Shown: piece by piece, positions 33,572 through 46,429 of the stretch | How the letters are laid out: each line of letters begins with the position of its first letter | How positions within the stretch are numbered: position 1 is the first letter of the stretch | Assembly: GCF_963678635.1 (NCBI RefSeq) | Contig: NC_087067.1 | Span: forward strand, 24,747,547 to 24,807,546 | Origin: Symsagittifera roscoffensis | Taxonomy: Eukaryota; Xenacoelomorpha; Acoela; Convolutidae | Length of the DNA: 60,000 nt | Direction: 5' to 3' | Notes under the pieces: model-generated | What the model was told of the DNA's origin: nothing | Databases searched by the model: none | Seen by the model: only the letters and a program-made list of their open reading frames with translations | Position numbers and translations under genes: made by a program

Positions 33572-34426
33572 ACCAAGCAGCAAGTTGAAAACAAAGACAA
33601 ACTGCAACAGTTATCACCTTTTCTCGACAACGGTATTATTCGCGCGCGAGGACGACTACGAAACTCACCTTTAACGGACGCAACAAAGCATCCAATAATT
33701 CTTAACGCAAAGGACCCAATTGTGCGCATGATGATCGAGAGCGCTCATCGCCGCTGCATGCATCACGGCACTGAGTACATTCGCAACTACCTGCAACAAA
33801 ATTTTGTCATCATTGGGCTCCGAAAAACAATCAGACAGATAAGACATAACTGCTTTCTCTGCAGAAGATTCCAAGGCAAAGGGCTACATCCATTCATGGC
33901 CGACTTGCCGCCAACTCGTTTCGACGATCTGTCTGACGACCCATTTCCGTTCAAAAACACAGGAATTGACTATATCGGCCCATTCTACATAGCAACAAAG
34001 GATACAACTGAAAAAAGCTATATTTGCTTCTTCACATGCCTCTCTACTCGCGCGATTCACCTGGAATCGACAGAGAACCTTACTACGAACAACTGTATAA
34101 CGGCAATTAGACGTTTCATTGCTAGGAGAGGCACACCTAAGCTTTTAATCTCTGACAACGCTACTTACTTCGTCGGCGCCCGTAAACAGGTACGCTCAGA
34201 ACCAATTAACTTCAACGAAACCACCCTAAATGAAACGCTACAAATCCACAATGTTGAATGGCGCTTGTATCCTCCGGCTGCCCCCCTTTTTGGCGGCGTG
34301 TGGGAGCGACTCGTCTCAATGATAAAACGAGACTTCTTACTAAATCTCAGTTCTGATCGACTATCAAGAGATCTATTTGCTACTATCGTAGCCGAGACCG
34401 AGGCAATCCTCAACTCATGTCAGTAG
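33572..34426 (+). pseudogene. BEL/Pao integrase
   Basis: The frame is open from directly after the TGA. Zinc-binding His pair (HRRCMHHG) and Cys pair (CFLCRR); catalytic Asp in GIDYIGPF, Asp in LISDNATYFVGA and Glu in GGVWERLVSMIKRD. All three catalytic positions are present. It stops at 34424-34426, where a deletion joins it out of frame to the C-terminal part. Confidence 0.88.
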
Positions 34427-34430
34427 TGAC

Positions 34431-34850
34431 CTTGACGATGACCTTCTACTGACACCCAACCACTTCTTAATGGGTCGTCCATTCGTCTACGCTCCAGCAG
34501 CAGCCTTCTACGAAGCATCTACCAGTAAACTGTCCAATAAGTCCTGGAAGCGAGCAAAAGATAGACTTTACAGCTTCTGGAGACGTCTACTTAAATAGTA
34601 CGCTCCGACTTTCATCAGAAGGACAAAATGGACGCCACCCGAGGAACCACTCGAAAAAGATGACCTCGTGTGGATACTTGAGGACTTTACACCACGAGGC
34701 ATCTGGCCACTGGGTCGAGTGCTAGAAGTTTTTACCGGCTCGGATGGCATCGCGCGCCCTAGGTGAAAACAGCCCTAGGTACTTTAACGAGACCAGCGGT
34801 GAAACTTGCCCTCGTATCCCCAAAAAAGAAGATTTAAGACCACTTTAATT
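34431..34850 (+). pseudogene. BEL/Pao integrase C-terminal (DUF5641-like) remnant
   Basis: DDLLLTPNHFLMGRP, then an in-frame TAG near 34597 followed by YAPTFIRRTKWTPP and PRGIWPLGRVLEV, then a frameshift near 34760 before TRPAVKLALVSP. The order fits the conserved BEL C-terminus. Confidence 0.8.
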
Positions 34851-34959
34851 GTACTACAACAACAACAACAACAAAAAAAACTGGGCTCAACCCCTTCCCC
34901 TTCGTTTCCAAATAAGATCTCCCTCCCCCGAGGATATTCATGACATGAATTGTCTCACA

Positions 34960-35197
34960 TTAAATCTTTTAAAAATACCATGATTTGTTCCGAACTAATC
35001 AGTAATAAATTTAATTTCAACAAAGTGACTTTTAAGACATATGTTCATCAAATTGTCTTCAATACTAATTTTGGTGAAAAAAACTTGCGCCTTCCTTCTA
35101 TAAACGGTTACTCACTATTTTTTATTAGAAAAACTGGAAGGAAGGCTTTAGGAGAAGTTCATTGTTCAAATTATTTTTCAACTTTTGGAAGCCACGC
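34960..35197 (+). repeat. Array-like sequence resuming after the BEL insertion
   Basis: CTTCTATAAACGGTTACTC followed by TTTTTTATTAGAAAAAC corresponds to the CATAAACGGTTACGC unit motif of the arrays. Degenerate. Confidence 0.45.
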
Positions 35198-38100
35198 TTT
35201 GATGCTTGTTTTGAAAACTATGCTTTTTCCCGCATGAGTACAAATTCTGAAAATTTTCGAACTTGTAACTCGAGCTTTAGCTGGTACCACGTTGGCTTTT
35301 TTTTAATAAACCGCAGCCCTCCAAAAAAATGAAATTCAGATCCTAAGCTGCGTAGTAGCTAGTTAGTAGCTACGCTGTAGAGTTAACTATTAGAAGATGG
35401 CTTTTACCTTGCTTTGAATGCAGTACTTACGCAATGAAATGTTCTGTATGCAGCTTCATTGTTTCTTTAGATAATCTTACGAATAGATTTTTGTGGTACA
35501 GAACTTCCCAAGCACAATATTAATGAAAAATTGGGAAAGAATTCGGAGAAATAGTGTAAATATTCAACTTACCGGAAAGATTTTTTTCCATAATTGCTTC
35601 TGTTTTTGTCAATCCATAGTGTTGAAATTATTTTTCAGGAACATTTAACAGCTGGAGAAAAGCTTCGCATTACTTGCAATACAACATTACCAAGGCAAGG
35701 TGGCCGACAGAAAATGAGACCAAAGTCTTTAATTTTGAAAAGTAGTTCACAAAAATGGGTAAAAAAAAGTTAGCCAGCTATAATCAGTAGTGAAACGAAA
35801 ATTACGAAACTGTAATTGAGTACTTATCGAAGCCCACAACAAATAGAAACCTTCAAATGGCAAAAACTGAGACCTTTAAGCCGATGTGTTATGATCAGAA
35901 AGCAAACAAAATACAGAAGTTTTACAAAATTGGGGTTGTTATCTTTACAACCAAGTTAATACATAAATTTCGAAGAATTAGGGTATTCAAATACAAACTG
36001 CTCACGGTTTATTTGTTAGTTAACGAGGCAACAGAGTTGAACAAAAATCCGATGAAATCAAACAGTGCTTCTGTTCAGGGCGGATCTAAGATTTTTGCGA
36101 AGGGGGGCGGATTTTCAAGGATGGAGCGATTGATTTAAAAAAACTGGCTTTCAAAGCAAACCCAAAAAAAAATCCTGAGTATTAACCTGATTTTTTTTAA
36201 TGAATCTAGAAACAACATTTTGAGTCTATGCTTCTAGATTCTTTTGACTTATTTTACTTCTACAGAAAAAACCATACTTCATGTTTTTTTATAGACTATA
36301 TTTATAACAAAATTAAAAAAAGAGAGAGAGAAATTCATTGAGAACAGAACTTTTGTTAGAAATAAATTACAAGTTACTTTTCTGGTGAACTATCCACGAA
36401 AAAGTGAATCAATCAGTTCTCCACAGAAAAAATATTGTTAAAACTACCCAGATTTCAGCCAAGATAGAAACCAAAAGTAGGCGCATTAGACAAAAACTTT
36501 CGATTGATTTGAAAACTTTCCATTAATGGGTTTTTCTTGTCTTCAGTTTGACATGCGTATTGAAGCCGTCAAATTTGAAGTTTTAAAGACCACAAGTGTT
36601 CAAATTATCATAGAGTTTTTAGAGAGTAAAAGAGATATAAAAGAATTAGTTAGTTGAGATATTTGTTGCGTCAAAACACTTTTCAAAAAATGGTAAAAAA
36701 TGTTGCTTTTCCTATGTATTAAATGAGGAAGAATTTGCTAAAGAAATGGATTTTAAATAAAGCAAAATGTATTTAGTCTTTTACTACGAACAGTTGCTAC
36801 AAAGATAAACTTTTCTTCGAACTAAATTTAATAAAGATCCGAAGTATTCTTTCTTTGCTAAAAGTATATCCCTTTTTGATTGACGAAACAATGAATAATT
36901 TCACGATATAAGATAGAAACTTTTATTGAGAAGAAACTATGCTGTGTTGGTGTTAAGCTGCTGTAATCAAGTGTTGTTTTAAACATTAATAGAATGTTTT
37001 CTCTTTTTGAGTTTAGATTTTGTTTAAAGGTCTTGGTTGTCGAGGTGTCTACAGTTCATACTACTAAATCAATTCAAAATTTTCCTTACGAGTTTTTTGT
37101 CTTAACAGATAATCACTATGTACTGCCTAAAAATCACTGTACAGAATACAGAACCATGATCATCAACAAAACAATAGACAATTCTCATTAATTCAGATTC
37201 ATATTTCGAGTCTTTAAGTTGTCGAAGTCACGACCGGGTGTCATCTGCAATTTATTTTGTCTTTTACCTAAAGAACTCTCACCGACCAATTTTTCAGAGG
37301 TAGCTGCAACACTTGAAACATCAAAGACTCTGAGTACAACCAAGAGCAAGAACTATACTTTTAAAAACAACGTTTTGTGATAATATTTGTCGCAACACCG
37401 ACTTTTCTGAATTTTTAGCTGCTTAAGTTTTATTCGAAATCGAAAATAAAAAATGTTTGTTATAATTTTCATTTTACGATTTACCATATTAATTGCATGT
37501 AAAGATACATGAGTACAAAATTTTTACAGGGTCTTTGACAATTTTATGCGTTATTGTCAAATGTGGAAACAAATTGGTTGATTTTTGCGGATAGATAGTT
37601 GGAATTTTTTGTATTCTTTACTCCTTTGCATCTAAAACCTAGCCAAGTGTGATTCGAATCCAGCTCATCCTTTTTGCTAAAAATAGCTTCTTGACAGCTT
37701 CCTTCAGAAATTTTTTTTTATACCAGAGTTGCAAAATTTGTTTTTCGTTTCAATGTTTTAAGAGTTTTTGCTGTATCTGCTGAATATGGTGTCAATTTCA
37801 CCGACAAGAAAAATAACTAAAAAGTAATCAACGTGGTTTTAATCAGTAGTTTTTTTTTCGACAAATTTTGGAAGAATTTTTGAAAATAAATTTATTTAGT
37901 TTTAAGTTCCGTTCAACCTTCCTGTCTTAGACTAGCTCCTAGTTATCATCTAGGTATTTATATTGAATCTAAATTCCCATTAAACAGCAAAAAAATTGCT
38001 GCGCCAAAATGAGCGTTGTATCTAATGCCTTAAAATCAACTGGTACAAAAAATTTGAAATAAAACAAAGATCATATTCTTTAAAAAAAAAGTATAGATTT

Positions 38101-38352
38101 TTTTTCAAATAAATGTCGTCTTTTTTGATCGTGGCGTGTTGTAAAGAAACAATCGATAAAAAAAATAAAGCTAAGTATATAGAAGGATCAAAGTAAACCA
38201 AGCAATTTGGGCCTTAATTTTGTCAAAAAAACAAGAAAAAACAACAAAATCAATGAAAAATTGAAAAATTCAAAACTTTTGTTTAATTTTTGCCGAAATT
38301 TTTTTTCACTTGTTTTTTTTATACCCAAGACTGCGCCAAAAAAACTTTTCAA

Positions 38353-38717
38353 ACACAGAGGCAAATCGTCGCTTCGCAAATACTTGCGAAAACACGACAA
38401 AAAACAGCTCCATAAAGTGCAATAAGAAAAATTAGAAATAAACCTCAAACTAGTAAAAGTTCGCCTACGTCTCGAAATCGATCTGTGACCAAACAATTAT
38501 TCGTCTCACGTATTAACCACTCAGCCACGAAAGCTTAATATCTCACAATCTCACAGCGTTAGCCAATAAAGCACAGAACAGATGCTAAAAAAAACTGTAG
38601 CAAAAAACTCTTCAAATCAGTGAGTGAATACTTTTAATGAACTCGTTTATTTGCAAGTTAGGTTAAGCAAAAAAAAACAAGGTTCGTACTAAAACACAAC
38701 GCTGCTTGCAAGTGTAA
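38353..38717 (-). mobile_element. SINE family 1, in duplication unit 1
   Basis: Reverse orientation: ACACAGAGGC tail, tRNA-like head with ACCACTCAGCCACG (complement of the A box), GCACAGAACAGATGCT body and TTGCAAGTGT end. Confidence 0.8.
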
Positions 38718-39299
38718 GTAATTTTACAACAGTATAACAAAATTTTCATGGCCTATCCTTCTATAAAAACTCTGCTCGCTTCCTTTACCCGCTCCAAATT
38801 GAACTAAAAATCTTAAATTTTAGACTAGTTTTGCTCGACATTGAGATTATTTTTAATTGTTTTTTGATGTCGTTCGAATCACGACTGAAAGAACTTTAAT
38901 ATGGTACATCAATCGGCCCATTTCAATTATTACACTTGTTATTTGTGGTACCTGATTTTGTGAGGAAAACAAAAAAACTAAAACACAGCCGAATACAAAA
39001 TCGCTCAGCATTTTTTAAACCGTCGGAACAACAAACCTACTCGTATATCAGGAGAAAATCTTGAATATTACGCTTGCACTTTAAGGCAAATTAAAGAAAT
39101 TTTCAATTGAATGACTGAAAAAAAGATCCAAAAAAATATTTACCCCAAAATGGCCACTTTCAACCCCCCCCCCATTTAGCGGGAAAGAATCACAGTTGAA
39201 ATATCTTTACATGTTTGAGCTGCAGCCAACAATTTCTTTCAGATGGTATAAAAAATTTTGTCAAAAACATCAAGGTATAAAAATAAAATGCTTAACCTG

Positions 39300-39530
39300 T
39301 TAAACGTTTTCATCGTTGCTATGGGGTAGTCGTTCCGAATATCCAAGGCTGTGCCTTGATACGAGCACTCTTGTTGCTCCGGCTTTTGAAGGAAGTGTGA
39401 AATATATGAACTTAGGGCATTTTTTTTCAGACCATTTAGAGGGCTCCAGCCCTGGATCTACGTTCCCCTCCCGTGCACGCACAACCATAGTTTAGTGTGA
39501 CTGGTTGTTTAAATTAAAACGTGTCTAATT
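39300..39530 (+). repeat. Dispersed ~230-bp repeat (copy in unit 1)
   Basis: Contains TCATCGTTGCTATGGGGTAG and GAGGGCTCCAGCCCTGGATC. The copy in unit 2 is at 44300-44530, and a diverged copy lies at 45490-45720 (TCATCGTTGCTAAAGGTAG, GAGGGCTCGATCCCTGG). Confidence 0.7.
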
Positions 39531-40154
39531 ATTCGAAATTGACCAGGTTAGCAAACTTCAAAACCCTTTTATTTTACAAAAATTAAACATAGGTAACTTA
39601 TCTTTTTAAAAATGAGCTTATGAGGTTAACGAAAGAATGAGCTTGTACATATATTTGAAAATTTTTCTCCTCTCAAGCTGTTAACTACAAAGAGATGTAT
39701 TTGGAATCTTTTTATTTAATAATAAGTCCAAATAATTTGCCTCAATTCCTTTTGGAACGCAGTTACCTGCCGCTTACGTGTGTTGTAAGAACTCACGTAA
39801 GCGGCAAAAAAGTTTTGCGCGTTAATTATCCCAGAGTAGCCAAATGAGCCATTTTCCAATACTGAGCCAACCCCCACAAATTTACGAAAAAAGGTCACAC
39901 GTAAAATATTTTCTCAAAACTGAGCTTCAGACAACAATAACTTCAAGATGGTAGATCCATATTCCGTCAAAAACACTTCTTAAAAAGTCGAAACTTGACT
40001 GAATTATTGCACACCTTAATTAAGAACAAAAAAAAATTGAACATGGCATTTTTGTTCCATTTCAACGGTTTAGTTTTTAATTTATCCTCATGTCTTTGAT
40101 TTTTATATTACCAAAAGCGTTTTTGTTCCGACTGTCGATAAAATTGAACAAACA

Positions 40155-43100
40155 TTTGATGCTTGCTTTGAAATTTATGCTTTTTCCCCGCATGAGTACA
40201 AAAAATTTTCGAACTTGTAACTCGAGCTTTAGCTGGCCCCACGTTGGCTTTTTTTAAATGATCCGCAGCCCTTCAAAAAAATGAAATTCAGATCTTAAGC
40301 TGCGTAGTAGCTAATTGGTAGCTACGCTGTAGAGTTAACTATTAGAAGATGGCTTTTACCTTGCTTTGAATGCAGTACTTACGCAATGAAATTTTCTGTA
40401 TGCAGCTTCATTGTTTCTTTAGATAATCTTACGAATAGATTGTTGTGGTACAGAACTTCCCAAGCACAATATTAATGAAAAATTTGGAAAGAATTCGGAG
40501 AAATAGTGTAAATATTCAACTTACCGGAAAGATTTTTTTCCATAATTGCTTCTGTTTTTGTCAATCCATAGTGTTGAAATTATTTTTCAGGAACATTTAA
40601 CAGCTGGAGAAAAGCTTCGCATTACTTGCAATACAACATTACCAAGGCAAGGTGGCCGACAGAAAATGAAACCAAAGTCTTTAATTTTGAAAAGTAGTTC
40701 ACAAAAATGGGTTAAAAAAAGTTAGCCAGCTATAATCAGTAGTGAAACGAAAATTACGAAACTGTAATTGAGTACTTATCGAAGCCCACAACAAATAGAA
40801 ACCTTCAAATGGCAAAAACTGAGACCTTTAAGCCGATGTGTTATGATCAGAAAGCAAACAAAATACAGAAGTTTTACAAAATTGGGGTTGTTATCTTTAC
40901 AACCAAGTTAATACATAAATTTCGAAGAATTAGGGTATTCAAATACAAACTGCTCACGGTTTATTTGTTAGTTAACGAGGCAACAGAGTTGAACAAAAAT
41001 CCGATGAAATCAAACAGTGCTTCTGTTCAGGGCGGATCTAAGATTTTTGCGAAGGGGGGCGGATTTTCAAGGATGGAGCGATTGATTTAAAAAAACTGGC
41101 TTTCAAAGCAAACCCAAAAAAAAATCCTGAGTATTAACCTGATTTTTTTTAATGAATCTAGAAACAACATTTTGAGTCTATGCTTCTAGATTCTTTTGAC
41201 TTATTTTACTTCTACAGAAAAAACCATACTTCATGTTTTTTTATAGACTATATTTATAACAAAATTAAAAAAAGAGAGAGAGAAATTCATTGAGAACAGA
41301 ACTTTTGTTAGAAATAAATTACAAGTTACTTTTCTGGTGAACTATCCACGAAAAAGTGAATCAATCAGTTCTCCACAGCAAAAAATTGTTAAAACTACCC
41401 AGATTTCAGCCGAGATAGAAACCAAAAGTAGGCGCATTAGACAAAAACTTTCGATTGATTTGAAAATTTTCAATTAATGGGTTTTTCTTGTCTTTAGGTT
41501 GATATTGGTATTGAAGCCGTCAAATTTCAAGTCTAAAAGACTACAAGTAATCAAATTATCATAGAGTTTTTAGAATGGAAAGAACTAGAGAGTAAAAGAG
41601 ATATAAAAGAATTAGTTAGTTGAGATATTTGTTGCGTCAAAACACTTTTCAAAAAATGGTAAAAATGCGTCTTTTCCTATGTATTAAATGAGGAAGAATT
41701 TGCTAGAGAATTGGATTTTAAATAAAGCAAAATGTATTTAGTCTTTAACTACGAACTGTTGCTACAAAGATAACCTTTTCTTCGAACTAAATTTAATAGA
41801 GATCCGAAGTATTCTTTCTTTGCTAAAAGTATATCCCTTTTTGATTGCCGAAACAATAAATAATTTCACGATATAAGATAGAAAAACGTTTATTGAGAAG
41901 AAACCTTGCTGTGTTGGTGTTAAGCTGCTGTAATCAAGTGTTGTTTTAAACATTAATACAATGTTTTCTCTTTTTGAGTTTAGATTTTGTTTAAAGGTCT
42001 TGGTTGTCGAGGTGTCTAGTTCATACTACTAAATCAATTCAAAATTTTCCTTACGAGTTTTTTGCCTTAACAGATAATTACTATGTACTGCCTAAAAATC
42101 ACTGTACAGAATACAGAACTATGATCATCAACAAAACAATAGACAATTCTCATTAATTCAGATTCATATTTCGAGTCTTTAAGTTGTCGAAGTCACGACC
42201 GGGTGTCATCTGCAATTTATTTTGTCTTTTACCTAAAGAACTCTCACCGACCAATTTTTCAGGGGTAGCTGCAACACTTGAAACATCAAAGACTCTGAGT
42301 ACAACCACGAGCAAGAAGTGTTGTCGCAACACCGACTTTTCTGAAATTTTAGCTGCTTAAGTTTTATTCGAAATCAAAAATAAAAAATGTTTGTTATAAT
42401 TTTCATTTTACAATTTACCATATTAATTGCATGTAAATATATATGAGTACAAAATTTTTACAAGGTTTTTGACGATTTTAAGCGTTATTGTCAAATGTGG
42501 AAACAAAATGGTTGATTTTTGCGGATAGATAGTTGGAATTTTTTGTTTTCTTTACTCCTTTGCATCTAAAACCTAGCCAAGTGTGATTCGAATCCAGCTC
42601 ATCCTTTTTGCTAAAAATAGCTTCTTGACAGCTTCCTTCAGAAATTTTTTCAAGGCAGCAGGTTACTTTTTTTCACCAGAGTTGCAAAATTTGTTTTTCT
42701 TTTCAATGTTTTAAGAGTTTTTGCTGTATCTGCTGAATATGGTTTAAATTTCACCGACAAGAAAAATAACTGAAAAGTAATCAACGTGGTTTTAATCAGT
42801 AGTTTTTTTTCGACAAATTTTGGTAGAATTTTTGAAAATAAATTTATTTAGTTTTAAGTTCCGTTCAACCTTCCTTTCTTAGACTAGCTCCTAGTTATCA
42901 TCTAGGTATTTATATTGAATCTAAATTCCCATTAAACAGCAAAAAAATTGCTGCGCCAAAATGAGGGTAGTATCTAATGCCTTAAAATCAACTGGTACAA
43001 AAATTTGAAAATAAAACAAAGACAGCCTGTTGCTCTGCTACTAGCAGAGAATAATATGATCATATTCTTTTTTAAAAAAAGTATAGATTTTTTTTTCAAA

Positions 43101-45140
43101 TAAATGTCGTCTTTTTTGATCGTGGCGTGTTGTAATGAAACAATCTGAAAAAAAATAAAGCTAAGTATATAGAAGGATCAAAGTAAACCAAGAAATTTGG
43201 GCCTTAATTTTGTCAAAAAAACAAGAAAAAACAACAAAATCAATGAAAAATTGAAAAATTCAAAACTTTTGTTGAATTTTTGCCGACATTTTTTTTCACT
43301 TGTAGAAGTTTTTACACCCAAGTCTGCGCCAAAAAAACTTTTCAAACACAGAGGCAAATCGTCGCTTTGCAAATACTTGCGAAAACACGACAAAAAACAG
43401 CTCCATAAAAGGCAATAAGAAAAATTAGAAATAAACCTTAAACTAGTAAAAGTTCGCCTACGTCTCGAAATCGATCTGTGACCAAAAAATTATGCGTCTC
43501 ACGTATTAACCACTCAGCGACGAAAGCTTAATATCTCACAATCTCACAGCGCTAGCCAATAAAGCACAGAACAGATGCTAAAAAAACTGTAGCAAAAAAC
43601 TCTTCAAATAAGTGAGTGAATACTTTTAATGAACTCTTTTATTTGCAAGTTAGGTTTAGCAAAAAAAAACAAGGTTCGTACTAAAACACAACGCTGCTTG
43701 CAAGTGTAAGTAATTTTACAACAGTATAACAAAATTTTCATGGCCTATCCTTCTATAAAAACTCTGCTCGCTTCCTTTACCCGCTCCAAATTGAACTAAA
43801 AATCTTAAATTTTAGACTAGTTTTGCTCGACATTGAGATTATTTTTATTTGTTTTTTGATGTCGTTCGAATCACGACTGAAAGGACTTTAATATGGTACA
43901 TCAATCGGCCCATTTCAATTTTTACACTTGTTATTTGTGGTACCTGGTTTTGTGAGGAAAACAAAAAAACTAAAACACAGCCGAATACAAAATCGCTCCG
44001 CATTTTTTAAACCGTCGGAACAACAAGCCTACTCGTATATCAGGAGAAAATCTTGAATATTACGCTTGCACTTTAAGGCAAATTAAAGAAATTTTCAATT
44101 GACTGACTGAAAAAAAGATACAAAAAAATATTTACCCCAAAATGGCCACTTTCAACCCCCCCCCCCCCATTTAGCGGGAAATAATCACAGTTGAAATATC
44201 TTTACATGTTTGAGCTGCAGCCAACAATCTCTTTCAGATGGTATAAAAAATTTTGTCAAAAACATCCAGGTATAAAGTTAAAATGCTTAACCTGTTAAAC
44301 GTTTTCATCGTTGCTATGGGGTAGTCGTTCCGAATTTCCAAGGCTGTGCCTTGGTACGAGCACTCTTAATGCTCCGGCTTTTGAAGGAAGTGTGAAATAT
44401 ATGAACTTAGGGCGGTTTTTATTCAGACCATTTTTCAGCTCATTTAGAGGGCTCCAACCCTGGATCTACGTTCCCCTCCCGTGCACGCACACCCATAGTT
44501 TAGTGTGACTGGTTGTTTTATTAAAACGTGTCTAATTATTCGAAATTGACCAGGTTAGCAAACTTCAAAACCCTTTTATTTTACAAAAAAACTAAACATA
44601 GGTACTTATCTTTTTAAATATGAGGTTAACGAAAGAATGAGCTTGTACATATTTTTAAATTTTTCTCCTCTCAAGCTGTTAACTACAAAGAGATGTATTT
44701 GGAATCTTTTTATTTAATAAAAAGTCCAAATAATTTGCCTCAATTCCTTTTGGAACGCAGTTACCTGCCGCTTACGTGTGTTGTAAGAACTCAAAGTTTT
44801 GCGCGTTAATTATCCCAGAGTAGCCAAATGAGCCATTTTCCAATACTGAGCCAACCCCAATAAATTTACGAAAAAAGGTCTCACGTAAAATATTTTCTCA
44901 AAACTGAGCTTCAGACAACAATAACTTTAAGATGGTAGATCCATATTCCGTCAAAAACACTGCTTGAAAAGTCGAAAATTGACTGAATTATTGCACACCT
45001 TAATTAAGAACAAAAAAAAATTTGAACATGGCATTTTTGTTCCATTTCAACGGTTTAGTTTTTAATTTATCCTCATGTCTTTGATTTTTATATTACCAAA
45101 GGCGTTTTTGTTCCGACTGTCGATAAAATTGAACCAACAT
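40155..45140. repeat. Large tandem duplication, unit 2 (about 4985 bp)
   Basis: Near-identical to unit 1 with scattered substitutions and indels. Differences include a ~37-bp insertion near 43024-43061, a ~33-bp deletion near 42319, a ~17-bp deletion near 44793 that removes a hairpin arm, and a longer C-run at about 44157. The MITE end and SINE are shared, so they predate the duplication. Confidence 0.95.
43346..43708 (-). mobile_element. SINE family 1, in duplication unit 2
   Basis: Duplicate of 38353-38717 with few differences. Confidence 0.8.
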
Positions 45141-45489
45141 TTATGCTCGCGGTGGTTTTTAAAAGCAACTCTATGATTTTGATGTTCCAAATTAAAAAAC
45201 AATTAAGAGCAATAACATCTTAAAAATAGGGAATACTTTGACGGATCTTATTTCACATAAGCAGCAACTAAACCTTTTAATTTAAATTGAAGTTTTTAAA
45301 TTACCAAAAATTTGCAATTGCGGTAACTAATTTGCTGTCATTAATTCGTTATCCGACGCAAAATTATCTTCCTTTGTTTTTACTATAGTTATTGGGAGAA
45401 TAAGTTTCAGAAATGAAAATGAAACTGAAATTCAAAATATTTATTTTTGCAAATTTATCGATTAAATAATCGTTTCCAAGTGTTAGTCA

Positions 45490-45720
45490 TCGTTGCTAAA
45501 GGTAGTCAGTCCAAATAGCAAAAGCTGCGTCTTAATACAAGTAGTCTCAAGTAGACTCATTCGAAGAAAGTGAGGAATATATGGTGTTTTTTTTATTCAG
45601 AAAATTTTTGGCTCATTTGAGGGCTCGATCCCTGGAACTACGTGAGCCCTGAAGTGAGCGCAAATCATTTTATGAGCGTGACTGGCTGTTCACTTTAAAA
45701 TGAGTCTAACTAAACTGATC
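45490..45720 (+). repeat. Diverged copy of the ~230-bp dispersed repeat
   Basis: Shares TCATCGTTGCTA, GAAGAAAGTGAGGAATATAT and the GAGGGCTC-CCCTGG block with 39300-39530. It lies just outside unit 2, so the repeat also exists independently of the duplication. Confidence 0.6.
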
Positions 45721-46429
45721 GTTTTATACTTCGATGCTGAAAGTTTGTCCTGAAATATTTCAGCGTGGTCAACTGTCCCGCTCTAGAAAATCTGTCAAAT
45801 TGAATTGAGGTCAGTTAATTATACATTTTAATTTCATACAGCCCTAACTTTTAAGAAGTAATATTCGATATTATCAGCCTAAAACCAGTTTAAGGGCAGT
45901 CGGAGCAGTCAAGGCTTTGCCCTGATATTAGCAGCCTTCTTTTGTTTTGCTGAGTGTTTTCAAATCAGCCTGACAAAAACCACGAAAAATGTTGTTACTC
46001 ACAAAAAATCAACCGCCATCTTGTTTATTCAGAATTCTCTTGGCATGTCAGTCGGTCAAAATTTTTTGTGTAGTTAAAAATTGAAACTGTTTTTCCCCTC
46101 AAAATGCGTGAGTTATCTCTGTGGGCCATGCAGTTGTTTAAGTCAGCAATGCATTAGCAGTGCTTCAATAATCATTTTTAGGGGTCCCTGATTGGCAGAA
46201 ATCTTCGGGTGCAACTTGCTGAGCGACATCTATTTCTGCCTAAGTCTATTTCTTCCGCGACTACAAATCTACCCGATTTTTCTTTAACGTCTCAGGCCAT
46301 TTATACGCATCTAGTACTCTCAAAAACTACGAACGAAGACCATACAATTAAAACGATTAATTCACAAGGGAAATGATCAACATACAAGCTACTCAGCACT
46401 TCAAGATAGCCGCTGTCGTGTGTTGGTTA

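Larger units (their letters stand above)
28903..34935 (+). mobile_element. BEL/Pao LTR retrotransposon body, inactivated
   Basis: Gag (DUF1759), A17-type protease, reverse transcriptase, RNase H, integrase and C-terminal DUF5641-like segments follow in the BEL/Pao order on the plus strand, with frameshifts and stops. No LTR pair was found. Instead a 26-bp direct repeat starting ATTCATGACATGAATTGTCT ends at 28902 and begins again at 34936 or just before it. An (ACA)n tract lies near 34855-34880 at the 3' side. Confidence 0.88.
35198..40154. repeat. Large tandem duplication, unit 1 (about 4957 bp)
   Basis: Everything from TTTGATGCTTG at 35198 to AATTGAACAAACA near 40150 repeats, in the same order and orientation, from 40155. 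It includes a MITE end (GGCGGATCTAAG near 36078), a SINE (38353-38717) and other dispersed repeats. The 93-codon ORF at 35857-36138 is conserved in both units but includes part of the MITE end and matches no family I know. Confidence 0.95.

Noticed and set aside
31759-34935. An active BEL/Pao element
   Set aside because: Several frameshifts, stops in Gag, before integrase and in the C-terminus, and no LTR pair.
35270-35310. Helitron terminus based on a small stem near CTTTAGCTGG
   Set aside because: No conserved CTRR end across copies and no Rep/helicase sequence.
35857-36138. 93-codon ORF, identical in both large duplicates, as a real gene
   Set aside because: Its end runs into a MITE terminus and identity merely reflects the recent duplication of the DNA.
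38207-38496. ORFs on both strands near the SINE in the large duplicates
   Set aside because: Low-complexity Lys/Asn or Phe/Leu peptides from AT-rich repeat DNA.
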